Positions 36,092 through 47,100 are shown, counted from the first letter of the stretch. The stretch: DNA of 64,000 nt from Streptomyces sp. TRM70350 (GCF_019219825.1 NZ_JAHUXH010000003.1:124001-188000); one strand, 5' to 3'. The notes: generated by a model from the letters alone, not told the origin. Made by a program: numbers and translations.

Positions 36092-37672
36092 GTGAACATG
36101 CGCAACCAGTGGCCGGTCCTGCCGATCGTGGCCGGTCTGGCCTCCGGCCTGCTGACCGGATGCGGTTCCGAGTCCGGTGACTCCGGGGAGAACGGCTCCA
36201 ACGTGGTCATGGGGATGTCCGACGACGTCCTGGCCACCGACCCGGCGTCCGGCTACGACCCCGGCTCCTGGCTGTTGTTCAACAACGTCTTCCAGTCGCT
36301 GCTCAGCTTCCCCAAGGGCGGCACCGAGCCGCAGCCGGAGCTTGCCCAGGGGTGCAGCTTCACGGACACCTCGACCAAGGTCTACAAGTGCACCCTGAAG
36401 GACGGGCTGAAGTTCAGCAACGGTGACCCGCTCACGTCGGAGGACGTCAAGTTCTCCTTCGACCGCATGCTGAAGATCAACGACGAGGCCGGCCCGGCCA
36501 TCATGTTCCCCATGCTCGACACGGTCGAGACGCCGGACGACAAGACCGTCGTGTTCCACCTGAAGGTCGCCGACGCCACCTTCCCCAGCAAGATCGCCTC
36601 CGGCGCCGGCTCCATCGTCAACCACCGCGAGTACGACGCCGACAAGCTCCGCGAGGACGGCAAGGCCGTCGGCTCCGGCCCGTACAAGCTGGAGTCGTTC
36701 ACCAAGAACGAGGCCGTCTTCTCCGTCAACGAGAACTACCGGGGCACCGCCGACGTACAGAACTCCGGCGTCACCCTGAAGTTCTTCCACGGCGACCGCA
36801 GCGCGCTGAAGAAGTCCCTGCTCGCCGGCGACATCGACATCGCCTACCGAGGCCTGAGCGCGGCCGACATCGCCGACGTCGAGAACGCCGACGCCGACTC
36901 GGGCCTCAAGGTCATCGAGGGCAGCAGCGCCGAGGTCCAGCACCTGGTCTTCAACATGGACGACCCGGTCGCCGGAAAGCTCTCCGTCCGCAAGGCCATC
37001 GCCCACCTGATCGACCGCGACGCCCTCATCAAGGACGTCTACCAGGGCACCGCGACCCCGCTGTACTCGATCATCCCGGCCGGAATCGCGGGCCACAACA
37101 CGGCCTTCTTCGACACCTACGGCGCCCGCCCCTCCAAGGCCAAGGCGGAGGCCGCGCTGCGCGCCGACGGCATCACCGACAAGGTGAAGCTCACCCTGTG
37201 GTCCACCCCGTCCCGCTACGGCCCCGCCACCGACGAGGAGTTGAAGGCCATAGCGGCCCAGCTGAACGCCAGCGGCCTGTTCGCCGCCGACGTGAAGTCC
37301 ATCCCCTTCGACCAGTACGAGCAGGACATCGCCGACGGCAAGTACGGCGTCTACGTCAAGGGCTGGGTGCCCGACTACCCGGACGCCGACAACTTCACCG
37401 CCCCGTTCTTCGGCAAGGGCAACGTCCTGGGCAACAACTACAGCAACGACACGATCACCGGCACTCTCATCCCGCGCACGGCCGCGCAGAGCGACCGCGC
37501 CGCCACCGACGACGAGTACGGCGAGCTGCAGGACATCGTCGCCGAGGAACTCCCCATGCTGCCGGTCTGGCAGGCCAAGCAGTACGCGGTCGTCGGCGAG
37601 GCGGTCTACGGCCTGGAGTACTGCCTCGACGCCTCCACCGTCTTCCGGTTCTGGGAGATCAGCAAGGGCTGA
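36092..37672 (+). CDS. Peptide/nickel-type ABC solute-binding lipoprotein (2 of tandem pair)
   Basis: A 526-residue lipoprotein, with lipobox LLTGC (Cys about 24) after a hydrophobic signal. It shares layout and many motifs with its upstream neighbour: the YKCTLKDGLKFSNGDPLTSEDVKFSF region, VGSGPYKL, VRKAIAHLIDRDALI, PLYSIIPAGIAGHNTAFF and KGWVPDYPDADNF. This indicates an old tandem duplication with clear divergence. No transporter partner is in the window. GTG 36092 or ATG 36098 may be the start. It ends at an exceptionally strong hairpin. Confidence 0.9.
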   Translation: MNMRNQWPVLPIVAGLASGLLTGCGSESGDSGENGSNVVMGMSDDVLATDPASGYDPGSWLLFNNVFQSLLSFPKGGTEPQPELAQGCSFTDTSTKVYKCTLKDGLKFSNGDPLTSEDVKFSFDRMLKINDEAGPAIMFPMLDTVETPDDKTVVFHLKVADATFPSKIASGAGSIVNHREYDADKLREDGKAVGSGPYKLESFTKNEAVFSVNENYRGTADVQNSGVTLKFFHGDRSALKKSLLAGDIDIAYRGLSAADIADVENADADSGLKVIEGSSAEVQHLVFNMDDPVAGKLSVRKAIAHLIDRDALIKDVYQGTATPLYSIIPAGIAGHNTAFFDTYGARPSKAKAEAALRADGITDKVKLTLWSTPSRYGPATDEELKAIAAQLNASGLFAADVKSIPFDQYEQDIADGKYGVYVKGWVPDYPDADNFTAPFFGKGNVLGNNYSNDTITGTLIPRTAAQSDRAATDDEYGELQDIVAEELPMLPVWQAKQYAVVGEAVYGLEYCLDASTVFRFWEISKG

Positions 37673-37688
37673 GGCCCCGGTACGACAG

Positions 37689-37732
37689 CGCCGAGGGCGC
37701 CCGCTTCGCTCAGGAAGCGGGCGCCCTCGGCG
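37689..37732. terminator. Strong bidirectional terminator
   Basis: Perfect 19-bp stem (arms 37689-37707 and 37714-37732) with loop GCTCAG, between the convergent solute-binding gene and the response regulator. Confidence 0.9.
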
Positions 37733-37739
37733 TAGTACG

Positions 37740-37779
37740 ACTCGTTCTGTACGTACTCGTTCTTGCACGTACTCGTTCT
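37740..37779. repeat. Three direct repeats of ACTCGTTCT
   Basis: Copies at 37740-37748, 37755-37763 and 37771-37779, 15 and 16 bp apart, with GTAC motifs between. They lie in the short gap just past the response regulator stop. Confidence 0.7.
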
Positions 37780-37787
37780 TAGTACGG

Positions 37788-38459
37788 TCACTGCGCGCCG
37801 GGGCGCACCAGGCCGCTCTCGTACGCGTACACCGCGGCCTGCACCCGGTCGCGCAGCCCCAGCTTGGTCAGGACGTGACCCACGTGCGTCTTGACCGTGG
37901 TCTCGCTGACGAACAGGTCGGCGGCGATCTCGGCGTTCGACAGGCCGCGCGCGACCAGCTTCAGCACCTCGACCTCACGATCGGTGAGCGTGTTGAGGGT
38001 GTCGGGCACCGGCTCCTCGCCGGACGGCAGATGCGTGGCGTACTTGTCGAGCAGGCGGCGCGTGATGCTCGGCGCGAGCATCGCCTCACCGGCCGCCACC
38101 ACCCGGATCGCCTGCACCAGCTCGCCCGCGGGCGCGTCCTTCAGCAGGAAGCCGCTGGCGCCGGCCTTGAGGGCCTCCACCACGTACTCGTCGAGATCGA
38201 AGGTGGTCAGCACCAGCACCTTCGCCGGGCCGTCCCGGCCCGGGCCGGTGATCTGCCGGGTCGCCTCCACGCCGTCCATCCGCGGCATGCGGATGTCCAT
38301 CAGCACCACGTCGGGCTGCAGGGCCCGCACCTGGTCGAGTGCCTGGAGGCCGTCCCCGGCCTCGCCGACGACCGCGATGTCCTGCTCGGCCTCCAGGATC
38401 ATGCGGAAGCCCGTACGCAGCAGCGGCTGGTCGTCGACCAGTAGGACGCGGATGGCCAC
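37788..38459 (-). CDS. NarL/FixJ-family response regulator (orphan in this window)
   Basis: A 223-residue regulator. The receiver domain (about 1-120) has acidic pocket Asp9-Asp10, phospho-acceptor Asp55 in DVVLMDIRMPRMDG, the switch Thr in VLVLTTFDLDEYV and the Lys in FLLKDAP. A LuxR-type HTH (about 155-215) has LTDREVEVLKLVARGLSNAEI and SETTVKTHVGHVLTKLGLRDR. No sensor kinase is adjacent. It follows the RecB-like nuclease gene by 14 nt on the same strand and is probably cotranscribed. GTG 38459 follows AAGGAGA. Confidence 0.92.
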   Translation of the reverse strand: MAIRVLLVDDQPLLRTGFRMILEAEQDIAVVGEAGDGLQALDQVRALQPDVVLMDIRMPRMDGVEATRQITGPGRDGPAKVLVLTTFDLDEYVVEALKAGASGFLLKDAPAGELVQAIRVVAAGEAMLAPSITRRLLDKYATHLPSGEEPVPDTLNTLTDREVEVLKLVARGLSNAEIAADLFVSETTVKTHVGHVLTKLGLRDRVQAAVYAYESGLVRPGAQ

Positions 38460-38473
38460 GTAAGTCTCCTTCG

Positions 38474-39490
<1,017 letters not shown>

Positions 39491-39664
39491 GCCCACAGAC
39501 CATACGGCCCGCCACTGACAGTGACCCAGTCGCGGTCGTGACAGGCGCGACGACCGGGGAACCAGAAGGGTGCCGGGGCAGGACGCGTCCCCACGGACGC
39601 ATACCATCGACCCGAGACCCTTCCGCCCGGCAGGCGCGGGAGACGCTTCGAACGAGGGGACACC

Positions 39665-41143
39665 GTGGACGAGAGCGGCGGGACCGGACAGCCGCGGCCG
39701 GGCACCGACGAGGTGGACCGGCAGCAACCAGGCCGTACGGCCCCGGCCACCGACCCCGCACGCCCGGACCCGCCCCGGCCGACACCCACAGGCCCCGCCG
39801 AACACCCCGAGGCCGAGACGCCGACCCCGGACCCGGCACCTGCCGACGCGACCGATCCCGAGCCCGCGGCCCGCCCCGAGCCGGACTCCGCCCGCCGCGT
39901 GGGCGACACCCAGCAGGGACAGGAGCACCAGGCCCACCGCACCCTCGCCCACTCCACCCCCGACAAAGCCACCACCCCCCACCGCCCTCCGGGGCCACGC
40001 GGCGGGCTGCTGATGGGGCGCCCCTTCGGCGTGCCGGTGTACGTCGCCCCCAGCTGGTTCCTCGTCGCCGCGCTGATCACCTGGGTGTTCGGCGGGCAAC
40101 TGGAGCGTGTGCTGCCCGAACTCGGCGCCGCCCGCTACCTGGTCTCCCTCTTCTTCGCCGTCGCCTTCTACGCCTCGGTGCTCGTGCACGAACTCGCCCA
40201 CACCGTGGCCGCGCTGCGCTACAAGCTCCCGGTCCGCCGTATCCAGCTCCAGTTCTTCGGCGGGGTCTCCGAGATCGAGAAGGAGGCCGAGACGCCGGGC
40301 CGCGAGTTCGTCCTCGCCTTCGTCGGCCCGCTGCTCTCCCTCGTGCTCGCCGGCCTGTTCTACCTCGCCATGCAGCCCGTCGAGCCCGGCACGGTCCCCG
40401 GCGTCCTGCTGGCCGGCCTGATGATCTCCAACCTCATCGTGGCCGTCTTCAACCTCCTGCCCGGCCTCCCCCTCGACGGCGGCCGCATGCTCCGCGCCAT
40501 CGTCTGGAAGATCACCGGCAAGCCCATGAGCGGCACGGTCGCCGCCGCCTGGGTCGGCCGCGCCCTGGCCGTCTCTGTCCTGATCGGCCTCCCGCTGCTC
40601 ACCCAGTCCGGCGCGCTCGGCCGGGACGCCGCGGACAACGTCGGCATGGACACCGTCCTGGACGCCCTGCTGGCCGCCATCCTCGCCGCGATCATCTGGA
40701 CCGGCGCCGGCAACAGCCTGCGCGTCGCCCGCCTGCGCGAGCACCTGCCCGAACTGCGTGCCCGCACCCTCACCCGGCGTGCGGTCCCGGTGCAGAGCGA
40801 CACCCCCCTCTCGGAGGCCCTGCGCCGCGCCAACGCCGCCGGCGCCCGCGCCCTGGTCGTCGTCGACGCCGAGGGCACCCCCCTCTCACTGGTCCGCGAG
40901 GCCGCCATCGTCGGCGTACCCGAACACCGCCGCCCCTGGGTCGCAGTCAGCGGTCTCGCCCAGGAGCTCACCGACGGCATGCGCGTCTCCGCCGAACTGG
41001 CCGGCGAGGACCTGCTGGAGGTGCTCCGGGCCACCCCCGCGACCGAGTACCTGGTCGTCGAGGAGACCGGCGAGATCTACGGCGTCCTGTCCGCCGCCGA
41101 CGTCGAGCGCGCCTTCGTGAAGGCCATGGCCCGCCCCTCGTAG
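39665..41143 (+). CDS. Site-2-type M50 metalloprotease with CBS domains
   Basis: A 492-residue membrane zinc protease. Residues about 1-110 are Pro/Asp/Glu-rich and disordered. The membrane core carries HELAH (in LVHELAHTVAALRYKL, about 175-190) and the second active-site motif NLLPGLPLDGGRML (about 262-275). The C-terminal 110 residues form a CBS pair (QSDTPLSEALRRANAAGARALVVVDAEG, EYLVVEETGEIYGVLSAADV). The layout fits Rip3-like intramembrane proteases. The substrate is unknown. GTG 39665 is the start. It is followed after 38 nt by trmI. Confidence 0.88.
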   Translation: MDESGGTGQPRPGTDEVDRQQPGRTAPATDPARPDPPRPTPTGPAEHPEAETPTPDPAPADATDPEPAARPEPDSARRVGDTQQGQEHQAHRTLAHSTPDKATTPHRPPGPRGGLLMGRPFGVPVYVAPSWFLVAALITWVFGGQLERVLPELGAARYLVSLFFAVAFYASVLVHELAHTVAALRYKLPVRRIQLQFFGGVSEIEKEAETPGREFVLAFVGPLLSLVLAGLFYLAMQPVEPGTVPGVLLAGLMISNLIVAVFNLLPGLPLDGGRMLRAIVWKITGKPMSGTVAAAWVGRALAVSVLIGLPLLTQSGALGRDAADNVGMDTVLDALLAAILAAIIWTGAGNSLRVARLREHLPELRARTLTRRAVPVQSDTPLSEALRRANAAGARALVVVDAEGTPLSLVREAAIVGVPEHRRPWVAVSGLAQELTDGMRVSAELAGEDLLEVLRATPATEYLVVEETGEIYGVLSAADVERAFVKAMARPS

Positions 41144-41181
41144 TGGTCCGCGGCCCCCACAAACGCCGGTAGGCTGGTCAC

Positions 41182-42084
41182 ATGTCCGAACCGACCGGTG
41201 CCGCCCGCAGGCGCGGGCCCTTCAAGGTCGGGGACCAGGTACAGCTGACCGACCCCAAGGGCCGCCACTACACGTTCACGCTCGAAGCCGGGAAGAACTT
41301 CCACACCCACAAGGGTTCCTTCCCGCACGACGAACTGATCGGCGCTCCCGAGGGCAGCGTTGTCCGCACCACCGGAAACGTCGCCTACCTCGCGCTGCGC
41401 CCCCTGCTCCCCGACTACGTCCTGTCCATGCCCCGCGGGGCGGCCGTCGTCTACCCCAAGGACGCGGGGCAGATCCTCGCCTTCGCCGACATCTTCCCCG
41501 GCGCGCGCGTCGTGGAGGCCGGCGTCGGCTCCGGCTCGCTCAGCAGCTTCCTGCTGCGGGCCATCGGCGACCAGGGCATGCTGCACAGCTACGAGCGCCG
41601 CGCCGACTTCGCGGAGATCGCGCAGCAGAACGTGGAGCGGTACTTCGGCGGCCCGCACCCCGCCTGGCAGCTCACCGTCGGTGACCTCCAGGACAACCTG
41701 TCCGACACCGACGTCGACCGCGTCATCCTCGACATGCTCGCCCCCTGGGAGTGCCTGGAGGCCGTCTCCAAGGCGCTCGTGCCCGGCGGCATCCTGTGCT
41801 GCTACGTCGCCACCACCACCCAGCTCGCCCGGACCGTCGAGTCCATCCGCGAGATCGGCTGCTTCAACGAGCCGACCGCCTGGGAGACGATGATCCGCAA
41901 CTGGCACATCGAGGGCCTCGCCGTCCGCCCGGACCACCGGATGATCGGCCACACCGGCTTCCTCCTCACCGCCCGCCGCCTCGCCGACGGCGTCGAGCCG
42001 CCCATGCGCCGCCGCCGCCCCGCCAAGGGCGCCTACGGCGAGGACTACTCCGGCCCCAACGCCGACGGAGGCATCGGCCGCTGA
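41182..42084 (+). CDS. trmI: tRNA (adenine-58-N1)-methyltransferase
   Basis: A 300-residue SAM enzyme methylating A58 in the tRNA T-loop. An N-terminal beta domain (FKVGDQVQLTDPKGRHYTFTLE) precedes the Rossmann domain. SAM motif I is ARVVEAGVGSGSLSSFLLR and motif II is LHSYERRADFAEIA. The substrate-binding motif is RVILDMLAPWECLEAVSKAL, and later GGILCCYVATTTQL. TAGGCT at 41170-41175 sits 6 nt before the ATG with no ribosome-binding site, so a leaderless promoter inside the M50-trmI gap is likely. In actinomycetes it usually neighbours arc, as here. Confidence 0.93.
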   Translation: MSEPTGAARRRGPFKVGDQVQLTDPKGRHYTFTLEAGKNFHTHKGSFPHDELIGAPEGSVVRTTGNVAYLALRPLLPDYVLSMPRGAAVVYPKDAGQILAFADIFPGARVVEAGVGSGSLSSFLLRAIGDQGMLHSYERRADFAEIAQQNVERYFGGPHPAWQLTVGDLQDNLSDTDVDRVILDMLAPWECLEAVSKALVPGGILCCYVATTTQLARTVESIREIGCFNEPTAWETMIRNWHIEGLAVRPDHRMIGHTGFLLTARRLADGVEPPMRRRRPAKGAYGEDYSGPNADGGIGR

Positions 42085-42115
42085 CCCGCGGCCCCTGTGA
42101 CGCGTACAACGTGAC

Positions 42116-42165
42116 GGCGCCGTGGCGGAGTTCCCGCACAACACCGGGAACCCGGCCACGGCGCC
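42116..42165 (+). terminator. Terminator after trmI
   Basis: An 11-bp perfect outer stem (GGCGCCGTGGC at 42116-42126, complement 42155-42165) and an inner TTCCCG/CGGGAA helix. Confidence 0.8.
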
Positions 42166-42290
42166 TGTGCGTTGACGCACCGCCAGAGGCCTCCATCACA
42201 AGGGCCAACCCCAGCCGTTCCCCAACACTGTGACGTGTGGCACCATGCTGGCCACCCCCACCGGCACAGCCCTCACCGGAGACACCCCTA

Positions 42291-42860
42291 GTGCAGCAAT
42301 CCGCCGTTCCGGAACTGGCACACGCGCACACCCGCCCCATCCACTGGGTCGCCACCGCGACGGCTGTCGCCGGTGTCGTCGCCCTGTCCTCCCTGCTGCA
42401 GCCGGACTCGGCGACCGCCGCCCAGGCACCCGGCCGCGAACTCCGGCAGGCCGCCGCGCCGCCCGCCACCGAAGGCGTCGACTTCCCCCTCGAATGCGGG
42501 CCCGTGAGGGCCGTGGTGGAGACGAAGGCGTCCGGGGACCTGGACGGCGACGGGCGGCCGGAAACGGTCGCCGTCGTGCACTGCGACGCCGGCATCAGCA
42601 CGCCACCCGACGGCGTGTACGTCCTCACTCAGGGCGACGACGCGACCCAGCCCCGGGTGGTCGCCACGCTCGTCGACCCCAAGGACCGGTTCACCGTCAG
42701 TGACTTCACCGTCCGGGACAAAGCCGTCCTCGCGACTCTGCACGGCTACTCCTCCATCGACGTCCCCACCTGCTGCCCGGACCTGCAGCAGGACGCGAAG
42801 TGGCAGTGGAAGAACGGTACGTTCGTCCGCTCGTCGCCCGCCGACGCCCGGAGCGTCTGA
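42291..42860 (+). CDS. Secreted or membrane-anchored protein of unknown function
   Basis: A 189-residue protein. A hydrophobic segment at about 20-40 (HWVATATAVAGVVALSSLL) looks like an N-terminal anchor or long signal peptide. The extracellular part has a VDFPLECGPVRAVVETKASG region and a DLDGDGRPETVAVVHCD motif resembling a calcium-binding FG-GAP/integrin-like repeat. A later CCPDLQQDAKWQWKNG contains a Cys-Cys pair. Function is unknown. GTG 42291 was chosen because GGAGA lies 8 nt upstream; longer in-frame starts lack support. Confidence 0.7.
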   Translation: MQQSAVPELAHAHTRPIHWVATATAVAGVVALSSLLQPDSATAAQAPGRELRQAAAPPATEGVDFPLECGPVRAVVETKASGDLDGDGRPETVAVVHCDAGISTPPDGVYVLTQGDDATQPRVVATLVDPKDRFTVSDFTVRDKAVLATLHGYSSIDVPTCCPDLQQDAKWQWKNGTFVRSSPADARSV

Positions 42861-42918
42861 AGCACGCAACCCGCGTGTGTGAGAAATCAGACAGTCGTAA
42901 CTGGCCGTAAGGAACTGG

Positions 42919-43218
42919 TCACTCCGCGTCCGGGTCGTAGACCTCGGCGCTGTCCGAAATCCGACGCACGTGGATGCACTCGCCCGGACACTCCTTCGCC
43001 GAGTCGATCACATCCGTGAGGAGCGGCAGCGGTACGGGCGTTGTGGCCCCCCTGGCCTGCAACAGCTCGTCGTCCGCGCTCTTCACATAGGCCAGACCGT
43101 CGATATCCAGCTCGAACACCTCGGGCGCGTACTGCGCGCAGATGCCGTCGCCGGTACAGAGATCCTGATCGATCCAGACCTCCAGCGCCTCGCCGTCGAC
43201 TCCGGCCTCCTGCTGCAC
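42919..43218 (-). CDS. Single-cluster ferredoxin
   Basis: A 99-residue small electron carrier with EVWIDQDLCTGDGICAQYAP (C-x5-C pattern) and KECPGECIHV near the middle/C-terminal part. The spacing, with Gly in place of a CxxC cysteine, suggests a [3Fe-4S]-type or alternative [4Fe-4S] cluster. Such ferredoxins commonly feed cytochromes P450, but none is in this window. GTG 43218 is used with AGGAG upstream. It diverges from arc/mpa, with a 250-bp gap. Confidence 0.88.
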   Translation of the reverse strand: MQQEAGVDGEALEVWIDQDLCTGDGICAQYAPEVFELDIDGLAYVKSADDELLQARGATTPVPLPLLTDVIDSAKECPGECIHVRRISDSAEVYDPDAE

Positions 43219-43402
43219 GGTCACCTCTCCTGCCGTGTGCCCGCCCGGCCGTACGGGAATCCGGCCAGCTCTGACGGGTGTTGAACGCTTCGAGCCTACC
43301 TTCGCTCGCTTTCGTATCGCGTTCGCTGGGTATCTCCCTGGCGTGAGGGAGAGCGCAAGGGTGAAGATCGGACACACCCCGACAGTCTTTGTGATCTAGG
43401 GG

Positions 43403-43430
43403 TTTCAATCGACACCCACCCAGGTAGGGT
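43403..43430 (+). promoter_or_regulatory. Candidate arc promoter
   Basis: TTTCAA (43403-43408), 16-bp spacer, TAGGGT (43425-43430), about 38 bp before the arc GTG. The -35 is weak. It lies in the 250-bp gap with the divergent ferredoxin gene. Confidence 0.4.
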
Positions 43431-43468
43431 CTGGAAGCGTCCAGCTCCCCTTGGAGGAGGTGAGGACC

Positions 43469-45235
43469 GTGGCAGCCCACGACGACGACATGAACCGCGG
43501 CATCCGCCCGGGACGCGGGTCCGACGACCCGGCCGGGCAGATCGCCTACCTTGAGCAGGAGATCGCCGTCCTGCGACGCAAGCTCGCCGACTCTCCGCGA
43601 CACACGAGGATTCTCGAAGAGCGGATCGTCGAGCTGCAGACCAACCTGGCCGGCGTGTCCGCACAGAACGAGCGACTCGCCAACACGCTCCGTGAGGCCC
43701 GCGACCAGATCGTGGCCCTCAAGGAAGAGGTCGACCGGCTCGCACAGCCACCGGCCGGCTTCGGTGTCTTCCTGCAGGCGAACGAGGACGGCACGGCCGA
43801 CATCTTCACGGGGGGCCGCAAGCTCCGCGTGAACGTCAGCCCCAGTGTCGAACTCGACGACCTGCGGCGCGGCCAGGAAGTAATGCTCAACGAAGCGCTC
43901 AACGTGGTCGAGGCCATGGAGTTCGAGCGCGTCGGGGACATCGTCACCCTCAAGGAAATCCTGGAGGACGGCGAACGCGCCCTGGTGCTCGGGCACACCG
44001 ACGAGGAACGGGTGGTACGGCTCGCCGAGCCGCTGCTGGACGTCACCATCCGCCCCGGCGACGCCCTGCTGCTCGAACCCCGCTCCGGCTACGTCTACGA
44101 GGTCGTGCCCAAGAGCGAGGTCGAGGAACTCGTCCTCGAAGAAGTCCCCGACATCGGCTACGAGGCCATCGGTGGCCTCGGCAACCAGATCGAGGCCATC
44201 CGGGACGCGGTCGAGCTGCCGTACCTGTACCCGGACCTGTTCAAGGAGCACGAACTGCGCCCACCCAAGGGCGTGCTGCTCTACGGGCCGCCCGGATGCG
44301 GCAAGACGCTCATCGCCAAGGCCGTCGCCAACTCGCTGGCCAAGAAGGTCGCCGAGGTCACCGGCCAGGCCGCCGGCAAGAGCTTCTTCCTCAACATCAA
44401 GGGCCCCGAGCTGCTGAACAAGTACGTCGGCGAGACCGAGCGGCAGATCCGCCTCGTCTTCCAGCGGGCCCGGGAGAAGGCCAGCGAGGGCACCCCCGTC
44501 ATCGTCTTCTTCGACGAGATGGAGTCCCTCTTCCGCACCCGCGGCTCCGGCGTCAGCTCGGACGTGGAGAACACCATCGTCCCCCAGCTGCTCGCCGAGA
44601 TCGACGGTGTGGAGGGCCTGCAGAACGTGGTCGTGATCGGCGCCTCCAACCGTGAGGACATGATCGACCCCGCGATCCTGCGCCCCGGCCGGCTCGACGT
44701 GAAGATCAAGATCGAGCGTCCGGACGCCGAGGCGGCCAAGGACATCTTCGGCAAGTACCTCACCGAGCGCCTCCCGCTGCACGCCGACGATCTCACCGAG
44801 CACGGCGGCGACAAGTCCATGACGGTCCAGAGCATGATCCAGACCGCTGTGGAACACATGTACGCCGAATCGGAGGAGAACCGCTTCCTTGAGGTGACCT
44901 ACGCCAATGGTGACAAGGAAGTCCTCTACTTCAAGGACTTCAATTCCGGCGCCATGATCGAGAACATCGTCGGCCGCGCCAAGAAGATGGCGATCAAGGA
45001 CTTCCTGGAACACAACCAGAAGGGCCTGCGCGTCTCCCACCTCCTCCAGGCCTGCGTGGACGAGTTCAAGGAGAACGAGGACCTGCCGAACACCACCAAC
45101 CCGGACGACTGGGCCCGCATCTCCGGAAAGAAGGGCGAACGGATCGTGTACATCCGTACGCTCATCACCGGAAAGCAGGGCGCGGACACCGGACGCTCCA
45201 TCGACACGGTGGCGAACACCGGTCAGTACCTGTAA
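43469..45235 (+). CDS. arc: Proteasomal AAA ATPase Arc/Mpa
   Basis: A 588-residue ring ATPase that binds pupylated proteins through its coiled coil, unfolds them and feeds the 20S proteasome. Parts in order are a coiled coil (about 20-90), two OB folds (about 95-235) and an AAA domain. The AAA domain has Walker [14 protein letters not shown] (about 275), Walker [13 protein letters not shown] and [18 protein letters not shown]. The C-terminal GQYL has the penultimate tyrosine that docks into the proteasome alpha ring. GTG 43469 has GGAGG upstream; an in-frame TTG at 43451 is less likely. It is followed by a terminator. Confidence 0.96.
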   Translation: MAAHDDDMNRGIRPGRGSDDPAGQIAYLEQEIAVLRRKLADSPRHTRILEERIVELQTNLAGVSAQNERLANTLREARDQIVALKEEVDRLAQPPAGFGVFLQANEDGTADIFTGGRKLRVNVSPSVELDDLRRGQEVMLNEALNVVEAMEFERVGDIVTLKEILEDGERALVLGHTDEERVVRLAEPLLDVTIRPGDALLLEPRSGYVYEVVPKSEVEELVLEEVPDIGYEAIGGLGNQIEAIRDAVELPYLYPDLFKEHELRPPKGVLLYGPPGCGKTLIAKAVANSLAKKVAEVTGQAAGKSFFLNIKGPELLNKYVGETERQIRLVFQRAREKASEGTPVIVFFDEMESLFRTRGSGVSSDVENTIVPQLLAEIDGVEGLQNVVVIGASNREDMIDPAILRPGRLDVKIKIERPDAEAAKDIFGKYLTERLPLHADDLTEHGGDKSMTVQSMIQTAVEHMYAESEENRFLEVTYANGDKEVLYFKDFNSGAMIENIVGRAKKMAIKDFLEHNQKGLRVSHLLQACVDEFKENEDLPNTTNPDDWARISGKKGERIVYIRTLITGKQGADTGRSIDTVANTGQYL

Positions 45236-45244
45236 AAGGCAGGG

Positions 45245-45288
45245 CGGCTGCGGGTGCCCTCACCGGGTACCCGCAGCCGACTGTTTTT
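45245..45288 (+). terminator. Intrinsic terminator between arc and dop
   Basis: A 15-bp stem with one G-T pair (arms 45245-45259 and 45265-45279), a 5-nt loop and a following CTGTTTTT. It is one of the few canonical T-run terminators in this window. Confidence 0.9.
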
Positions 45289-45463
45289 CAGGCGTACGCT
45301 CGCGAGGTAAGCAAATGATCTCCCCACCAGCGCAAAGGCGTTCTAGGCTCTTCCGTACCGCCGAGTCGCGCAGTGCGGGGACGGGTACCGCACACGCAAC
45401 CGAGCGCCAGCGGTATCTGCGCGGCGTCCACGACCGAGGCCGCCGCCGGGCAAGGAGGGCCGC

Positions 45464-46975
45464 ATGACCGTACGGCGAGTAATGGGCATCGAGACGGAGT
45501 ACGGGATCTCCGTCCCCGGCCACCCGAACGCCAATGCCATGCTCACCTCGTCCCAGATCGTCAACGCCTACGCGGCGGCGATGCACCGGGCCCGCCGGGC
45601 CCGCTGGGACTTCGAGGAGGAGAACCCCCTGCGGGACGCCCGAGGCTTCGACCTGGCCCGCGAGGCCGCCGACGCCAGCCAGCTCACCGACGAGGACATC
45701 GGCCTCGCCAACGTCATCCTGACGAACGGCGCCCGGCTCTACGTCGACCATGCCCACCCCGAGTACAGCGCCCCCGAGGTGACCAACCCCCGCGACGCCG
45801 TCCTCTGGGACAAGGCCGGTGAGCGGATCATGGCCGAGGCCGCCGAGCGGGCCGCCCAGCTGCCCGGCGCCCAGCCGATCCACCTCTACAAGAACAACAC
45901 CGACAACAAGGGCGCCTCCTACGGCACGCACGAGAACTACCTGATGAAGCGGGAAACCGCCTTCTCGGACATCGTGCGCCACCTCACGCCCTTCTTCGTC
46001 TCCCGTCAGGTCTTCGCCGGGGCGGGCCGCGTCGGCATCGGCCAGGACGGGCACGAGCACGGCTTCCAGCTCAGCCAGCGCGCGGACTACTTCGAGGTCG
46101 AGGTCGGCCTGGAGACCACGCTCAAGCGCCCGATCATCAACACCCGCGACGAGCCGCACGCCGACGCCGAGAAGTACCGCCGGCTGCATGTGATCATCGG
46201 CGACGCGAACCTCTCCGAGATCTCCACATACCTCAAGCTGGGCACCACGGCCCTGGTCCTGTCCATGATCGAGGACGGTTTCATCGCGGTGGACCTGGCG
46301 GTGGACCAACCGGTCCGCACCCTCCACCAGGTCTCCCACGACCCGACGCTCAAGCGCCTGATCACGCTCCGTAGCGGCCGGACCCTCACCGCGGTCCAGC
46401 TGCAGATGGAGTACTACGAGCTGTCCCGCAAGTACGTGGAGGAGCGCTTCGGGGCCGACGCCGACGAGCAGACCAAGGACATCCTGCAGCGCTGGGAGGA
46501 CACCCTCAACCGGCTGGAGCACGACCCGATGAGCCTGGCCGGCGAGCTGGACTGGGTCGCCAAACGCGAGCTGATGGAGGGCTACCGGCGCCGCGACGGC
46601 CTCGACTGGGACGCCGCCCGGCTGCACCTGGTCGACCTCCAGTACGCGGACGTACGCCCCGAGAAGGGCCTGTACAACCGCCTGGTCTCACGCGGCCGGA
46701 TGAAGCGGCTGCTGGCCGAGGAGGACGTCGAGCGGGCGAAGTCCAAGCCGCCGGAGGACACGCGCGCGTACTTCCGCGGGCGCTGCCTGGAGCAGTACGC
46801 CGACGACGTGGCCGCGGCCTCCTGGGACTCCGTGATCTTCGACCTCCCGGGCCGGGACTCGCTCCAGCGCGTCCCAACCCTGGAACCGCTTCGCGGAACG
46901 CGTAATCACGTCAAGGAGCTCCTGGACCGCTGCCGTACCGCGGAAGACCTGGTCAGGGTCCTGAGCGGCGGCTGA
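45464..46975 (+). CDS. dop: Pup deamidase/depupylase
   Basis: A 503-residue carboxylate-amine-ligase-fold enzyme related to glutamine synthetase and PafA. It converts Pup C-terminal Gln to Glu and also removes Pup from targets. Marks are [19 protein letters not shown] with metal-binding Glu, the Dop-specific loop insertion around [20 protein letters not shown] (absent from PafA), [21 protein letters not shown] and [24 protein letters not shown] 45464 follows AAGGAGG. It ends 181 bp before pup. Confidence 0.96.
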   Translation: MTVRRVMGIETEYGISVPGHPNANAMLTSSQIVNAYAAAMHRARRARWDFEEENPLRDARGFDLAREAADASQLTDEDIGLANVILTNGARLYVDHAHPEYSAPEVTNPRDAVLWDKAGERIMAEAAERAAQLPGAQPIHLYKNNTDNKGASYGTHENYLMKRETAFSDIVRHLTPFFVSRQVFAGAGRVGIGQDGHEHGFQLSQRADYFEVEVGLETTLKRPIINTRDEPHADAEKYRRLHVIIGDANLSEISTYLKLGTTALVLSMIEDGFIAVDLAVDQPVRTLHQVSHDPTLKRLITLRSGRTLTAVQLQMEYYELSRKYVEERFGADADEQTKDILQRWEDTLNRLEHDPMSLAGELDWVAKRELMEGYRRRDGLDWDAARLHLVDLQYADVRPEKGLYNRLVSRGRMKRLLAEEDVERAKSKPPEDTRAYFRGRCLEQYADDVAAASWDSVIFDLPGRDSLQRVPTLEPLRGTRNHVKELLDRCRTAEDLVRVLSGG

Positions 46976-47074
46976 GCGGGTACTCGGGCGGGGCCGGGCG
47001 CGCAGGGTGGAAATCCCGGCGCCCGGGAATCATCGAGGTGGCCCCCGTACGTTGGAGAAACTGCGGGGCCATTG

Positions 47075-47098
47075 TCAGACCCGGCTTGTAGGGTCTGA
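47075..47098 (+). promoter_or_regulatory. Inverted repeat over a candidate pup promoter
   Basis: TCAGACCC (47075-47082) and GGGTCTGA (47091-47098) with an 8-nt spacer. The -10-like TAGGGT (47089-47094) lies in and beside the right arm. No good -35 is visible. Occupation by a regulator would block the promoter. Confidence 0.5.
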
Positions 47099-47100
47099 TC

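Noticed and set aside
42919..43377. Longer 152-residue version of the ferredoxin
   Set aside because: The extra N-terminus has no family similarity. AGGAG sits properly before GTG 43218.
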